In this document: piece after piece, positions 20,871 through 29,276 of the stretch
How positions within the stretch are numbered: position 1 is the stretch's first letter
How the letters are laid out: every line of letters starts with the position of its first letter
From: Exiguobacterium aurantiacum DSM 6208
GTDB taxonomy: Bacteria > Bacillota > Bacilli > Exiguobacteriales > Exiguobacteriaceae
Length of the DNA: 64,000 bases
Assembly (NCBI RefSeq): GCF_000702585.1
Contig: NZ_JNIQ01000001.1
Span: 2,423,001 to 2,487,000, forward strand
Direction: 5' to 3'
Notes under the pieces: generated by a model
Database searches by the model: none
The model's input: the letters and a program-made list of their open reading frames with translations, nothing else
Told to the model about the DNA's origin: nothing
Made by a program: the position numbers and the translations under genes

Positions 20871-21647
20871 ATGTTCCATCGTCGAAAAACGTATACGATT
20901 CGCCCTGAACGTCTAGAAGAATTCACAGCCTTTTTCCATACATACCTGTATCCGATCCAGGTATCGCATGGCGCGCGGCTCGTCGGTCGTTGGGTGACCG
21001 AGGACAAGACCGAGGTCATGGCGCTGTGGGAGTACCGGGACCGGGAACATTATGAACAAGTCGAACGGGACTACCGCTCGAGCTCGCTCCGCCGTGAGGC
21101 GATGAAGAAGCGGGCCCGGCTCGGGAAAGATCTCTACATCAAGTCGAGCGAGGAGTTCATGATACCTACCGGGCACTACACGCCGCCGCGCACGATCGTC
21201 TCGGTGACAGCGTACGTCACGAACGAGCAAGGCGAGGTGCTCCTCGTCCAGAACACGCACCGGAACGACACGTACGAGATGCCGGGCGGTCAAGTCGAAG
21301 AGCATGAATCGATCGTCGACGCCGTTCATCGCGAAGTGAAAGAAGAGACCGGCGTGGACATCGAGATCGACGGCATCACCGGTATTTATCAAAACGTGTC
21401 TTCCCGCGTCCTCTGCGTCACGTTCCGGGCCCGATACGTATCGGGCGACCTCGCCCCTCAAGAAGGCGAGACGCAAGAAGTCGGCTTCTTCAACGTCGAC
21501 GCGACGAACGTGTCGGACTATATCAAGCGCGAGCATTTCCAGATGCGTTTCCTCGATGCGATCGACCCGACGTATTTGCCGCACGCGATTTACAAAGTCC
21601 GGCCGTACGAACTGCTCGAACGTGTCGAGCGCCATCATACCGTCTGA
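20871..21647 (+). CDS. NIPSNAP-like domain fused to a Nudix hydrolase
   Basis: A two-domain protein of 258 residues. Residues ~1-100 (RRKTYTIRPERLEEFTAFFH ... GRWVTEDKTEVMALWEYRDREHYEQVERDYR) resemble a NIPSNAP/ferredoxin-like dimeric alpha-beta barrel. Residues ~110-250 are a Nudix fold with a perfect Nudix box, G-x5-E-x7-REVKEETGV, near residue 140, so it should cleave a nucleoside diphosphate linked to another group in a metal-dependent way. The ATG at 20871 follows AAAGGAGG, and a small hairpin (GACGG-CAA-CCGTC) sits just ahead of that site. No partner gene is adjacent. The Nudix call is secure, the NIPSNAP call likely, the substrate unknown. Confidence 0.85.
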   Translation: MFHRRKTYTIRPERLEEFTAFFHTYLYPIQVSHGARLVGRWVTEDKTEVMALWEYRDREHYEQVERDYRSSSLRREAMKKRARLGKDLYIKSSEEFMIPTGHYTPPRTIVSVTAYVTNEQGEVLLVQNTHRNDTYEMPGGQVEEHESIVDAVHREVKEETGVDIEIDGITGIYQNVSSRVLCVTFRARYVSGDLAPQEGETQEVGFFNVDATNVSDYIKREHFQMRFLDAIDPTYLPHAIYKVRPYELLERVERHHTV

Positions 21648-21652
21648 CGACG

Positions 21653-21682
21653 AAAGGGACCCCCAACGATGGAGGTCCCTTT
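21653..21682. terminator. Weak bidirectional terminator between convergent genes
   Basis: AAAGGGACC...GGTCCCTTT lies between the Nudix stop and the stop of the convergent CNNM-type gene. The T runs are short on both strands. Confidence 0.6.
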
Positions 21683-21685
21683 GTC

Positions 21686-22954
21686 TTATGCTTCTTCAGC
21701 CGGTTCGGATTGGTTCGTCTCGACCAATAACTTGCGGACGCGGCGTTTTTCGACGTGGAGAACGGTGAACGTCATGTCCTCATACGTGACACGCGCCCCT
21801 TTCTCTGGGATGTCGCCGAGCAGCTCGACGAACCATCCTCCCATCGTATTCGAGTCTATTTCAGGTTCTTTAATGCCCATCTCTTCAGCAAACTCATCGA
21901 CGTCCATGTCAGCCATGCACTCGTACACGCCTTCACGAAGGCGTCTCAAGTAGACGACCGACTCATCGTGCTCGTCCCAAATGTCGCCGACGAGTTCCTC
22001 GAGCATATCCTCGAGTGTGATGAGTCCTGCCGTGCCCCCGAACTCATCGAGGACGACGGCCATGTGCGATTGTTTTTGCTGCAGAACCGGGAGCAGTTCA
22101 ATCAACTTCGTCTGCGGTGAGACGTACGTGAGCGGACGGATGAGCGTCCGAATGTCGGTCACTTCATCCCGTACCATCGAACGGAGGAAATCTCGTTCTG
22201 ACAATACCCCGATGACGTTGTCGATCGAGTCTTTGTAGACCGGCAAGCGAGAATGCCCGCCGCTGAAAATCGTGTCTTTGATTTCTTCGAGCGAATCGTC
22301 GATGTCGACGGCGAGGATGTCGATCCGCGGCGTCAACACGTCATCGACAGTGATGTCGTTGAACGCGAAGGCGCTATGGACGAGTTCGGCCTCGGTCTCA
22401 CCGAGTACCCCTTCCTCTTCCCCCATATCGACGAGCACTTTCAGCTCTTCTTCCGTCACCGAAGGCTCTTTAGCCTTCATACCGAGGACACGAAGCGTCA
22501 AACGTTTCAGCCCGGTGAAAAGAATCGTGATCGGCTTCAACACTTTCACCAAGAAGACGAGAATCCCGCTGATGAGCAACGAATATTTCTCGGCGAACTC
22601 TTTGGCGAGCGATTTCGGCAAAATCTCTCCGAAGATCAAGATGAGAACCGTCGTCGCGAACGTTGAGACGAGCAGTCCCGTCCCGCCGCTGAAAATCGAC
22701 GTGGCGATCGCCGTCGCGACGGTCGCCGAACCGATGTTGACAATGTTGTTCCCGACGAGGATCGTCGAGAGCGTGTCGTCAAACCGATCGACGAGGTCAA
22801 GGACGCGCTTGGCGCCTTTATCCCCGTCTTCACTCATCCGGATCATCCGGACCCGGTTGACACTCGAGAGCGCGGTTTCCGCTGACGAGAAGAAAGCTGA
22901 TAACAAAATCAAGACTGCATAAAGAATTAAACTAGACGAGGGCACAGGGTCCAC
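21686..22954 (-). CDS. CNNM/HlyC-CorC-type membrane protein with CBS pair
   Basis: Predicted divalent-metal (often magnesium) export-related membrane protein, often annotated as hemolysin family. Residues ~1-190 are a DUF21/CNNM transmembrane domain (AFFSSAETALSSVNRVRM near residue 19, GNNIVNIGSATVATAIA near residue 68, IFGEILPKSLAKEFAEK near residue 107). Residues ~200-330 hold a CBS pair (VDDVLTPRIDILAVDID; FGGTAGLITLEDMLEELVGDIWDEHD), and residues ~345-415 the CorC/HlyC domain. The length of 422 is typical. The start appears to be GTG at 22954 with GGAG about 13 bases away, which is loose. It is convergent with the Nudix gene. The hemolysin label is historical. Confidence 0.9.
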   Translation of the reverse strand: MDPVPSSSLILYAVLILLSAFFSSAETALSSVNRVRMIRMSEDGDKGAKRVLDLVDRFDDTLSTILVGNNIVNIGSATVATAIATSIFSGGTGLLVSTFATTVLILIFGEILPKSLAKEFAEKYSLLISGILVFLVKVLKPITILFTGLKRLTLRVLGMKAKEPSVTEEELKVLVDMGEEEGVLGETEAELVHSAFAFNDITVDDVLTPRIDILAVDIDDSLEEIKDTIFSGGHSRLPVYKDSIDNVIGVLSERDFLRSMVRDEVTDIRTLIRPLTYVSPQTKLIELLPVLQQKQSHMAVVLDEFGGTAGLITLEDMLEELVGDIWDEHDESVVYLRRLREGVYECMADMDVDEFAEEMGIKEPEIDSNTMGGWFVELLGDIPEKGARVTYEDMTFTVLHVEKRRVRKLLVETNQSEPAEEA

Positions 22955-22988
22955 GTTTACTTCACACTCCGTTTCCTATTTCAAAAGA

Positions 22989-24278
22989 TTATTCGACAAA
23001 CTCGAACTCGAAGTCGAGGATTGCCACGACGCTTCCGTCCTCGGCACCGAGTTTGCGGAGATCGTCGTCGATTCCCATTTGGCGCATTTGACGGGCGAAT
23101 CGTTTGATCGACTCGTCGTGGTCGAAGTTCGTCATCTTGAAGAGTTTCTCGATGCGCGGCCCCGTGATCACGAAGCGATCGTACTCATCGATGTTGATTT
23201 GATACCCTTTCTCTTCCTTCTCGTAACGATAGACGACGCGCGGTGTCGCCGTCTTCTCTTCGAGCTCTTCGAGTGGGAATTCAGGCGTAGCATCCACAAG
23301 GTTAGCTACTTCGATGAGAAGGTTGCGAAGTCCTTCTTTCGCGAGTGCCGAGATTGGGAAGACTTTGACGTCATCACCGACTTTTTGCTGGAACTCAGCG
23401 AGAAGCTCTTCTGCATCCGGCATGTCCATCTTGTTGGCGACGACGATTTGTGGACGCTCGAGGAGACGTAAGTTGTACGACTCGAGCTCACGGTTGATCG
23501 TCGTGTAGTCTTCGAACGGGTCGCGCCCTTCCATGCCGCTCATATCGATCATGTGGACGATGACTTTCGTCCGTTCGATGTGACGGAGGAACTGGTGACC
23601 GAGGCCGACGCCTTGGCTCGCCCCTTCGATGAGTCCTGGAAGATCGGCCATGACGAAGTCACGGTCGTCCGCCGTCTTGACGACACCGAGGTTCGGTGTG
23701 ATCGTCGTGAAGTGGTACGCTCCGATTTTCGGGCGTGCCGATGAGACGACCGACAACAACGTCGATTTCCCGACTGACGGGAAGCCGACGAGGCCGACGT
23801 CCGCGAGGAGTTTCAACTCGAGGCGAAGTTCGCGCTCTTGTCCTGGTTCCCCGTTTTCCGCGATCTCAGGTGCAGGGTTCGATGGCGTCGCAAAACGACA
23901 GTTCCCGCGTCCACCGCGTCCGCCTTTGGCGATCGTCGCGCGTTGGCCATGCTCTGTCAAATCGGCGATGACGGTATCCGTCGCCGCGTCAAAGACGATC
24001 GTGCCTGGTGGGACTTTGACGACGAGCGGCTTCGCGCGACGTCCATGCATCCCTTTCGACATTCCTTTTTCACCGTTATTGGCGATAAACTTTTTCGAGA
24101 AACGGAAGTCGACGAGCGTACGCAAGCCTTCTTCTACTTCAAAGATGACGTCGCCGCCGTGACCGCCGTCACCGCCGGCAGGGCCTCCGTCCGGGACATA
24201 TTTTTCGCGGCGGAATGCAACCATCCCTTTACCGCCGTCTCCAGCTTTTACAAAAATATTAACCTGATCGACAAACAT
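22989..24278 (-). CDS. obg: GTPase Obg
   Basis: Essential ribosome-associated GTPase tied to 50S maturation, growth and stress. The N-terminal glycine-rich Obg fold is intact ([26 protein letters not shown]...GGHGGDVIF). The G domain shows G1 [11 protein letters not shown] near residue 166, G3 DLPGLIEGA and G4 NKMD. A C-terminal OCT domain follows from about residue 350. The 429 residues match the Bacillus protein. It directly follows the spo0B-like gene with no spacing, as in Bacillus. Confidence 0.98.
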   Translation of the reverse strand: MFVDQVNIFVKAGDGGKGMVAFRREKYVPDGGPAGGDGGHGGDVIFEVEEGLRTLVDFRFSKKFIANNGEKGMSKGMHGRRAKPLVVKVPPGTIVFDAATDTVIADLTEHGQRATIAKGGRGGRGNCRFATPSNPAPEIAENGEPGQERELRLELKLLADVGLVGFPSVGKSTLLSVVSSARPKIGAYHFTTITPNLGVVKTADDRDFVMADLPGLIEGASQGVGLGHQFLRHIERTKVIVHMIDMSGMEGRDPFEDYTTINRELESYNLRLLERPQIVVANKMDMPDAEELLAEFQQKVGDDVKVFPISALAKEGLRNLLIEVANLVDATPEFPLEELEEKTATPRVVYRYEKEEKGYQINIDEYDRFVITGPRIEKLFKMTNFDHDESIKRFARQMRQMGIDDDLRKLGAEDGSVVAILDFEFEFVE

Positions 24279-24719
24279 TTATTTCCCCTCCTTTAAACGA
24301 AACGTAGAACATTCTACGGTCTGTTCGTACACTTCCTCTGGCGTGAACACGCCTTCCGGCACGTTGCCGAAGACGCGAACCGTCAAGCCGTCCGTGAACG
24401 TCACATGAATCGGTCCATCCGTTCCTGACAGAAGACGGACGAGCTTGTCCGCCACGCGCGCGTCGTCGAACGACACGCGGTCGGTTGATACCGTATAGGT
24501 CAACCGCCCTTCCCAATTCGCCTGAATGACGACGATACTCGTCGCCGGTACGTTCAAGCGAACGAGCGCACTCTCTTCGTCGGCGTGCTGACGATAGCGA
24601 TCGTACAGCTCCTCGAGTTTATCAGGCTCAAGCGCCGCATACAAAGAGATCATCTGAAGCCGATTCATCCATTCGTGACGGACGGTCGATACTAATTTTA
24701 GTGCTGCCTGTGAGTCCAT
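24279..24719 (-). CDS. Spo0B-like phosphotransferase-type protein
   Basis: In Bacillus, Spo0B relays phosphate from Spo0F to Spo0A to start sporulation. Here the 146 residues keep the helical H-box, STVRHEWMNRLQMISLYAAL, with His-14 in the position of the Spo0B phospho-acceptor. A degenerate C-terminal alpha-beta part (ANWEGRLTYTVSTDR ... VFGNVPEGVFTPEEVYEQ) follows. It is about 45 residues shorter than B. subtilis Spo0B. It lies between rpmA and obg exactly as spo0B does in Bacillus. No other sporulation gene is present in this window, so a role outside sporulation is likely. Function is inferred only from position and the H-box. Confidence 0.75.
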   Translation of the reverse strand: MDSQAALKLVSTVRHEWMNRLQMISLYAALEPDKLEELYDRYRQHADEESALVRLNVPATSIVVIQANWEGRLTYTVSTDRVSFDDARVADKLVRLLSGTDGPIHVTFTDGLTVRVFGNVPEGVFTPEEVYEQTVECSTFRLKEGK

Positions 24720-24734
24720 TTGATCCTCTCCTAG

Positions 24735-24772
24735 AAAAAAAGACTCTAACCAAATAAGTGGCTAGAGTCTTC
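24735..24772 (-). terminator. Intrinsic terminator after rpmA
   Basis: AAGACTCTAGCC...GGTTAGAGTCTT followed by T7 on the minus strand separates the ribosomal-protein operon from the spo0B-like gene and obg. Some read-through is possible, since no clear promoter was found for the latter two. Confidence 0.85.
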
Positions 24773-24785
24773 TGCGTGGTTCTAC

Positions 24786-25067
24786 TTACGCAACTGGGTA
24801 AACGCTCACTTGTTTCTTGTCGCGACCAAGACGCTCGAAGCGTACTACGCCGTCAACTTTAGCAAACAATGTGTCGTCGCCACCACGGCCGACGTTTTCA
24901 CCTGGGTGAATTTTCGTACCGCGTTGACGGTAGAGAATCGATCCAGCTGAAACAGTCTGTCCGTCAGCGCGTTTAGCGCCGAGGCGTTTCGAAATCGAGT
25001 CACGACCGTTTTTAGTCGATCCTACTCCCTTTTTCGATGCGAAGAACTGAAGGTTCAATTGTAACAT
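24786..25067 (-). CDS. rpmA: 50S ribosomal protein L27 with cleavable N-terminal extension
   Basis: Ribosomal protein near the peptidyl-transferase centre. The N-terminus reads [16 protein letters not shown]. The LQFF-ASKKG boundary is the Firmicute site where the protease Prp removes the first nine residues before the protein can work. The rest ([30 protein letters not shown]) is canonical, for about 93 residues. I take the ATG at 25067, with AGGAGG eight bases upstream, over a GTG three codons earlier that touches the ribosome site. Prp itself is the preceding gene. Confidence 0.97.
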   Translation of the reverse strand: MLQLNLQFFASKKGVGSTKNGRDSISKRLGAKRADGQTVSAGSILYRQRGTKIHPGENVGRGGDDTLFAKVDGVVRFERLGRDKKQVSVYPVA

Positions 25068-25079
25068 GAGGTCCACCTC

Positions 25080-25415
25080 CTATTGTTCAATTTGGATATA
25101 ATCACCGTAACTTTGGGCGACCGTGTCTAGTTGCACGATCATCCCTTCTAGTAACAGTTGGGTGCGAGTCATATCCTCCGGTGATAAATCAGGATACGTC
25201 TCGACATAAAAGTAACCACCCTCTGTTTTGTCTGCCATTTCTACGAGAAGCGACTGGCCAGCGAGTACCTCGACAGCGTTATACGCCCCAAAGATGATGG
25301 CGGAAACGCCGGCACACACTAAGTCAGAACCGGGTTCAGCAAAGTTGGCGTGACCTGTCACTTCGACGGAACGAATCGACTTCGTCTCGTCTCGTCTGAC
25401 CGTTACTCGAATCAT
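25080..25415 (-). CDS. prp: Ribosomal-processing cysteine protease Prp (YsxB family)
   Basis: Cuts the N-terminal extension of L27. His-22 in the VTGHANFAEPGSDLVCAG segment and Cys-34 in the same segment are at exactly the positions of the catalytic pair described for S. aureus Prp. The 111 residues and the position between rplU and rpmA are typical. It starts three bases after the rplU stop and ends 12 bases before rpmA, so enzyme and substrate are made together. Confidence 0.95.
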   Translation of the reverse strand: MIRVTVRRDETKSIRSVEVTGHANFAEPGSDLVCAGVSAIIFGAYNAVEVLAGQSLLVEMADKTEGGYFYVETYPDLSPEDMTRTQLLLEGMIVQLDTVAQSYGDYIQIEQ

Positions 25416-25418
25416 AAA

Positions 25419-25727
25419 TTACGCTTCGATTTTCTCGATGCGAACTTTCGTGTAAGGCTGACGGTGACCTTGCTTACGACGGTAGTTTTTCTTAGCTTTC
25501 ATTTTGAAGACAGTGATCTTCTTCGCGCGACCGTGTTTAACGACAGTTGCTACGACTTTAGCGCCCTCTACGAGTGGAGCTCCGACTTTAACATCGTCAC
25601 CACCAACGAAAAGAACTTCACCGAATTCTACAGTACCCTCGACATCAGCATCGAGTTTTTCGATGTAGATCTCTTGACCTGCTTCAACTTTGATTTGCTT
25701 ACCACCAGTTTTGATGATTGCGTACAT
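25419..25727 (-). CDS. rplU: 50S ribosomal protein L21
   Basis: Ribosomal protein of 102 residues, [20 protein letters not shown] at the N-terminus and [23 protein letters not shown] at the end, both canonical. The ATG at 25727 has AGGAGG upstream. It is the first gene of rplU-prp-rpmA, driven by a near-consensus promoter at 25844-25873 and preceded by a leader of about 110 bases. Confidence 0.98.
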   Translation of the reverse strand: MYAIIKTGGKQIKVEAGQEIYIEKLDADVEGTVEFGEVLFVGGDDVKVGAPLVEGAKVVATVVKHGRAKKITVFKMKAKKNYRRKQGHRQPYTKVRIEKIEA

Positions 25728-25838
25728 ATACGTGCACCTCCTTGTTTAACTCAGACTCGCCATCCAGGGCAGGGCAAAACCGTTTCAACCCGTTCTGTGC
25801 GGTTGTAGCCATTTGGGTGCTTCCAAACGAACTAACGT
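25728..25838 (-). promoter_or_regulatory. rplU 5' leader, probable L21 autoregulatory leader
   Basis: Between the -10 box and rplU is a leader of about 110 bases with several short inverted repeats (for example GGGTTGAAACGG and the GCCCTGCCCTGG segment). Bacillus and relatives carry a conserved L21 leader at this position. Structural identity was not checked by covariance. Confidence 0.45.
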
Positions 25839-25843
25839 TATAG

Positions 25844-25873
25844 ATGATACCACTCTCGTTCAAACGTTGTCAA
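25844..25873 (-). promoter_or_regulatory. Promoter of rplU-prp-rpmA
   Basis: TTGACA and TATCAT lie 18 bases apart on the minus strand. The -35 box overlaps the stop codon of the upstream RNase gene. Confidence 0.75.
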
Positions 25874-27192
25874 CGACGTTGTACGAAATTTTGACATTCC
25901 TCGGCCGTCCCGAAAAAGGCGATGCCCGGCTCCCCTTTGATGAACAGCACTTCAAAGCCGAACGCGTCCCACTTCCCGTCTTGCCATTTCTGTGGCAGCG
26001 ACAAGACGACGCCGTCGTGCGCCCCCAAGTCGAGGAGCGCCCGTTCGAGCCGAGAGAAGACAGCGAGCTTCGATGGACGCCCGTCACGCACCATCCGGTC
26101 TTGAATCGAGCGACCGGTCCGTTCCCGTGACAGTTCGAACAGCCCCATCTTCGTGAAGCCGTATATTTCGACGCGCCGCGGGTCCCGCGCCCCGACTTCT
26201 TTCATCTTTTTCAATAGACGTGTCTGACCGTCTTTTGAGCCGCGCAGGAAGTCGATGACGACCATGCCGCCGATGTTGCGAAGCCGGAGCTGCTCCATAA
26301 CCGTATAGAGCGCCGCCTCGTTGATCGTGTCCGCGGCCCGCCCTTTGTCTTTGACGGCGACGTTTTTACCGCTGTTGACGTCGATGACGGTCATCGTCTC
26401 GACTTGTTCGATCAAGACGTACGCCCCGCCCTCGAGCCAGGCGACACGGCTCTCGAGCTTGTCGATCGCGTCGTCGAGCCTGAGCGCCTCTTTCATCCGT
26501 CCTTTGCCGACGTGGCGTTCGACCGGGATTTCGAGACGCTCGAGGCGCCGTTTCGCCTCAGCGTCGTTCGTCGTGACCGACTCGACCGCGTGTCTGCGGG
26601 CGAACTGCTCACAGAGGAGCTCGTCTTGCCCGAAGCGGTTCTGTTCGACGTCACGGGCTCGGGCGCGCAAAAGTTCGAGCTCTTCCTGTAGCGCTTTCGG
26701 ACTCGCCTGGCCGGACTCCGTCCGGAACAACACCCCTTCTGCCTCGGTGAGATCAAACACTTTAGACAGCCGGTCCTGTGTGACGAGGTCGAGCTTGCGG
26801 CTGTACAGCTGTCGTCGCCCGTACGGGAAGTAGACGACATAGCGCCCGCCGAAACGGATGTTCTCCGTCACTTTATGATGCTTGCCGTTGATGCCTTCTT
26901 TCGTCACTTGGACGAGACGTTTCTCACCGACGACCGCCGCTTGCCCGATCGTCGGGACGTCCGGGTACGACGCGAGCGCCTTCAGCGTCTCGGCGATCGG
27001 CAGGAAGAACGTCGTCGCGCCGTCGGTCAAAAATGCGGCCCCGAGCGACGGGTGGATGCGTTCGACCGCCGCCTCTAGTATCGTCCCGACCGACAGTTGG
27101 TCGATGAACCGTTCCTCGACCTCGAGCAAACGCTCCCCGTCGACGAGCATCGCCCGTTCGATCGATGGCGTCCGTTCATAGATGAGTTTCAT
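25870..27192 (-). CDS. rng: Ribonuclease E/G family protein
   Basis: Endoribonuclease of the RNase G/CafA type, for rRNA and mRNA processing. The S1-like N-terminal part runs YERTPSIERAMLVDGERLLEVEE ... VERIHPSLGAAFLTDG. The catalytic core has VDVNSG-type metal-binding residues in MTVIDVNSGKNVAVK (near residue 265) and MVVIDFLRGSKDG (near residue 305). The usual CPxC zinc-link is not visible; the region after YGFTKMGLFELSRERTGRS continues without paired cysteines. About 440 residues. I start at 27192 (MKLIYERT) because AAAGGAGAGAGG precedes it. It occupies the place of spoIVFA-spoIVFB in Bacillus, between minD and rplU. Confidence 0.9.
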   Translation of the reverse strand: MKLIYERTPSIERAMLVDGERLLEVEERFIDQLSVGTILEAAVERIHPSLGAAFLTDGATTFFLPIAETLKALASYPDVPTIGQAAVVGEKRLVQVTKEGINGKHHKVTENIRFGGRYVVYFPYGRRQLYSRKLDLVTQDRLSKVFDLTEAEGVLFRTESGQASPKALQEELELLRARARDVEQNRFGQDELLCEQFARRHAVESVTTNDAEAKRRLERLEIPVERHVGKGRMKEALRLDDAIDKLESRVAWLEGGAYVLIEQVETMTVIDVNSGKNVAVKDKGRAADTINEAALYTVMEQLRLRNIGGMVVIDFLRGSKDGQTRLLKKMKEVGARDPRRVEIYGFTKMGLFELSRERTGRSIQDRMVRDGRPSKLAVFSRLERALLDLGAHDGVVLSLPQKWQDGKWDAFGFEVLFIKGEPGIAFFGTAEECQNFVQRR

Positions 27193-27213
27193 GCACCTCT
27201 CTCCTTTCGACAC

Positions 27214-27237
27214 AAAAAGGCAACTTTCGTTGCCTTT
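27214..27237 (-). terminator. Intrinsic terminator of the mre-min operon
   Basis: AAAGGCAACGAAAGTTGCCTTT followed by TT on the minus strand overlaps the minD stop codon and precedes the RNase gene. Confidence 0.8.
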
Positions 27238-28093
27238 ACGCTTTTTTCATTCCAAATTTCATCATGAGCCGTGTCCAGAAACCGACTTGTTTTTTCTCGG
27301 TTTGAATCGACATGAGCGGCACCGACTCACCGAGGATGCGGCGCGTGATGTTGCGGTACGCTTGTCCGGCGTTGTTGTCCGGATTCATCGTCACCGGTAC
27401 CCCACGGTTCGCCGCGGCGATGACTTCTTCATCGTCGACGACGACGCCGAGGAGGTCGATTGACAAGATGCGCATGATATCATCGATGTCGAGCATGTCG
27501 CCTGATTCGACGAGATGGTTTTTGACACGGTTGACGATCAATTTCGGCGCGGCGACGTGCTCGGCTTGTTCGAGCATGCCGATGATGCGGTCCGCGTCTT
27601 GGACGGCCGCCTTCTCCGGCGTTGTCACGACGACGGCCTCGTCCGCGCCGGCGATCGCGTTCATGAACCCTTGCTCGATGCCGGCCGGGCAGTCGATCAA
27701 CACGAAGTCATACTCCGTCTTCAACTGGTCGATGATCTCTTTCACTTGTTCCGGTTGGACCGACGTCTTGTCTTTCGACTGGGCGGCCGGGAGCAAGTAC
27801 ATCTCTTCGAACCGTTTGTCGCGGACGAGCGCTTGATGCAGCTTGCACTGGCCGTTGATGACGTCGACGAGGTTATAGATGCTTCGGTTGTCGAGTCCGA
27901 GGACGATGTCTAAGTTCCGGAGACCGATGTCCGTATCGACGAGACAGACCGAGTGGCCGGATAACGCAAGACCGGTCCCGAGGTTCGCGGTCGTCGTCGT
28001 CTTCCCGACGCCACCTTTCCCCGACGTCACGACGATGGCCCGACCTTTCTTCACTTCTTTCGCTGTATGTACAGGCTCTACTACTTGCTCCAT
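27236..28093 (-). CDS. minD: Septum-site determining ATPase MinD
   Basis: Membrane-associated ParA-type ATPase that places the division site with MinC. The deviant Walker A is GKGGVGKTTT near residue 26, the second motif is DTDIGLRNLD, and the C-terminal amphipathic membrane-targeting helix ends GFWTRLMMKFGMKKA. The protein has about 15 extra residues ahead of the usual start (MEQVVEPVHTAKEVKKGRAIVVTSG). The ATG at 28093 has GAGGG upstream. An in-frame GTG at 28102 overlaps the minC stop and cannot be excluded. It ends in a terminator. Confidence 0.96.
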   Translation of the reverse strand: MEQVVEPVHTAKEVKKGRAIVVTSGKGGVGKTTTTANLGTGLALSGHSVCLVDTDIGLRNLDIVLGLDNRSIYNLVDVINGQCKLHQALVRDKRFEEMYLLPAAQSKDKTSVQPEQVKEIIDQLKTEYDFVLIDCPAGIEQGFMNAIAGADEAVVVTTPEKAAVQDADRIIGMLEQAEHVAAPKLIVNRVKNHLVESGDMLDIDDIMRILSIDLLGVVVDDEEVIAAANRGVPVTMNPDNNAGQAYRNITRRILGESVPLMSIQTEKKQVGFWTRLMMKFGMKKA

Positions 28094-28098
28094 CAAAC

Positions 28099-28770
28099 TC
28101 ACCCTCTCTGTAATTCCATTGCATATGCGTCTTTCAATCCTGTCATGACTTGACGAAGACGCGTCATTTCAATGCCCTGATTTGTCTGATACGCGCAACC
28201 CATCTCGATTTCCGGAAGCGGTTCATCTCCGTCTGACGCGAGCACGTGCTCGCCAATCGCCAGAAACTTTGGATGGAGCAGACTCGCGGTGATCACCGCG
28301 TCCTCCCATCCTTCGACACCGGCCCGGACATTTCCTCGTATCGTGCCTAAACAATAGATGCTTCCCGTCGCCCGTACTTCTGAACCCGGGTTGATATCCC
28401 CGATGATGAGCACCGAGCCGTCAAACGAGAGCACTTGTCCGCTACGGATCGTCCCGCTATGGTAGTGGAACGTTTTCTTGCCGTACGTCGCTTTCGCCTC
28501 TTCGGTCAGCATGACCTCACTCGAAAGCTCCTCGATATAAAAAACGCCATGACGAGCAACGACTTCACGAATTTGACGTGACAGCTCCTCGTCCAAATAA
28601 CGAGTTCCCGCGTGCAATTTGAGTGCAATCTTCCCAGAGGGCGGCTCCATTTCTTGCAACGTGGCCTCTAACTCTAGGAGCACCTCGTCGATGCCACTTC
28701 TTGGATTGAAGTGGATTGCAATCCCGTTGCGATGTCCTTTAATCGTAATGTGTCGTTTACGCTCCATCAT
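28099..28770 (-). CDS. minC: Septum-site determining protein MinC
   Basis: FtsZ antagonist partnered with MinD. The 223 residues comprise an N-terminal domain (RHITIKGHRNGIAIHFNP) and a C-terminal beta-helix with the typical GQVLSFDGSVLIIGDINPGSEVRATGSI near residue 132. It lies between mreD and minD as in Bacillus. Two adjacent ATG codons (28770, 28767) are possible starts. Confidence 0.95.
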   Translation of the reverse strand: MMERKRHITIKGHRNGIAIHFNPRSGIDEVLLELEATLQEMEPPSGKIALKLHAGTRYLDEELSRQIREVVARHGVFYIEELSSEVMLTEEAKATYGKKTFHYHSGTIRSGQVLSFDGSVLIIGDINPGSEVRATGSIYCLGTIRGNVRAGVEGWEDAVITASLLHPKFLAIGEHVLASDGDEPLPEIEMGCAYQTNQGIEMTRLRQVMTGLKDAYAMELQRG

Positions 28771-28772
28771 GG

Positions 28773-29276
28773 CTACCCTCTCTTCGCTACAGGTCGCGGC
28801 GCCACGTATCGCGTCATCGGGTAATAGAGCACCGCGATGGCGATCGCATTGACGAACAACGTCCCTGGAATCTGTTCAACTAATAGTGTTTGAATGGTCA
28901 TGGTCGTCCCGCCGATTGCTGCCATCACACTGTAAATCGTGAAGGAGAAGACAAGCATCATAAACGTGAACGTGATGACGACCGAGAAGAAGTTCTCACC
29001 TATATATTTTAACACGAAGCTGACTAAGAGAGGAATGAGTGAAAAAGTAAATAAGTAAATTCCGAGCAAGTCGGTGTAGACGATGTCATACAATAACCCG
29101 AACACGAGCCCGAAACCGAGTGCCGACTCCCAGCGGCCATACAAACTAATATACATGAGCCCGATCAACGTCAAAGACAAAAACGGGGTCATGTAGTGCC
29201 ACGAATAGATGGCGGCCCATGTCCCTTCAATAAGAAAGAGGAGGAACAGGGCGATGAACACTCTCATGTTACTCAC
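28773..29276 (-). CDS. mreD: Rod shape-determining protein MreD
   Basis: Polytopic membrane protein of the rod complex that guides lateral wall synthesis. It has 167 residues with five or six hydrophobic segments. The central motif FGLVFGLLYDIVYTDLLGIYLFTFSLIPL near residue 55 is typical of MreD. It overlaps the end of mreC by eight bases and precedes minC. Confidence 0.92.
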   Translation of the reverse strand: MSNMRVFIALFLLFLIEGTWAAIYSWHYMTPFLSLTLIGLMYISLYGRWESALGFGLVFGLLYDIVYTDLLGIYLFTFSLIPLLVSFVLKYIGENFFSVVITFTFMMLVFSFTIYSVMAAIGGTTMTIQTLLVEQIPGTLFVNAIAIAVLYYPMTRYVAPRPVAKRG

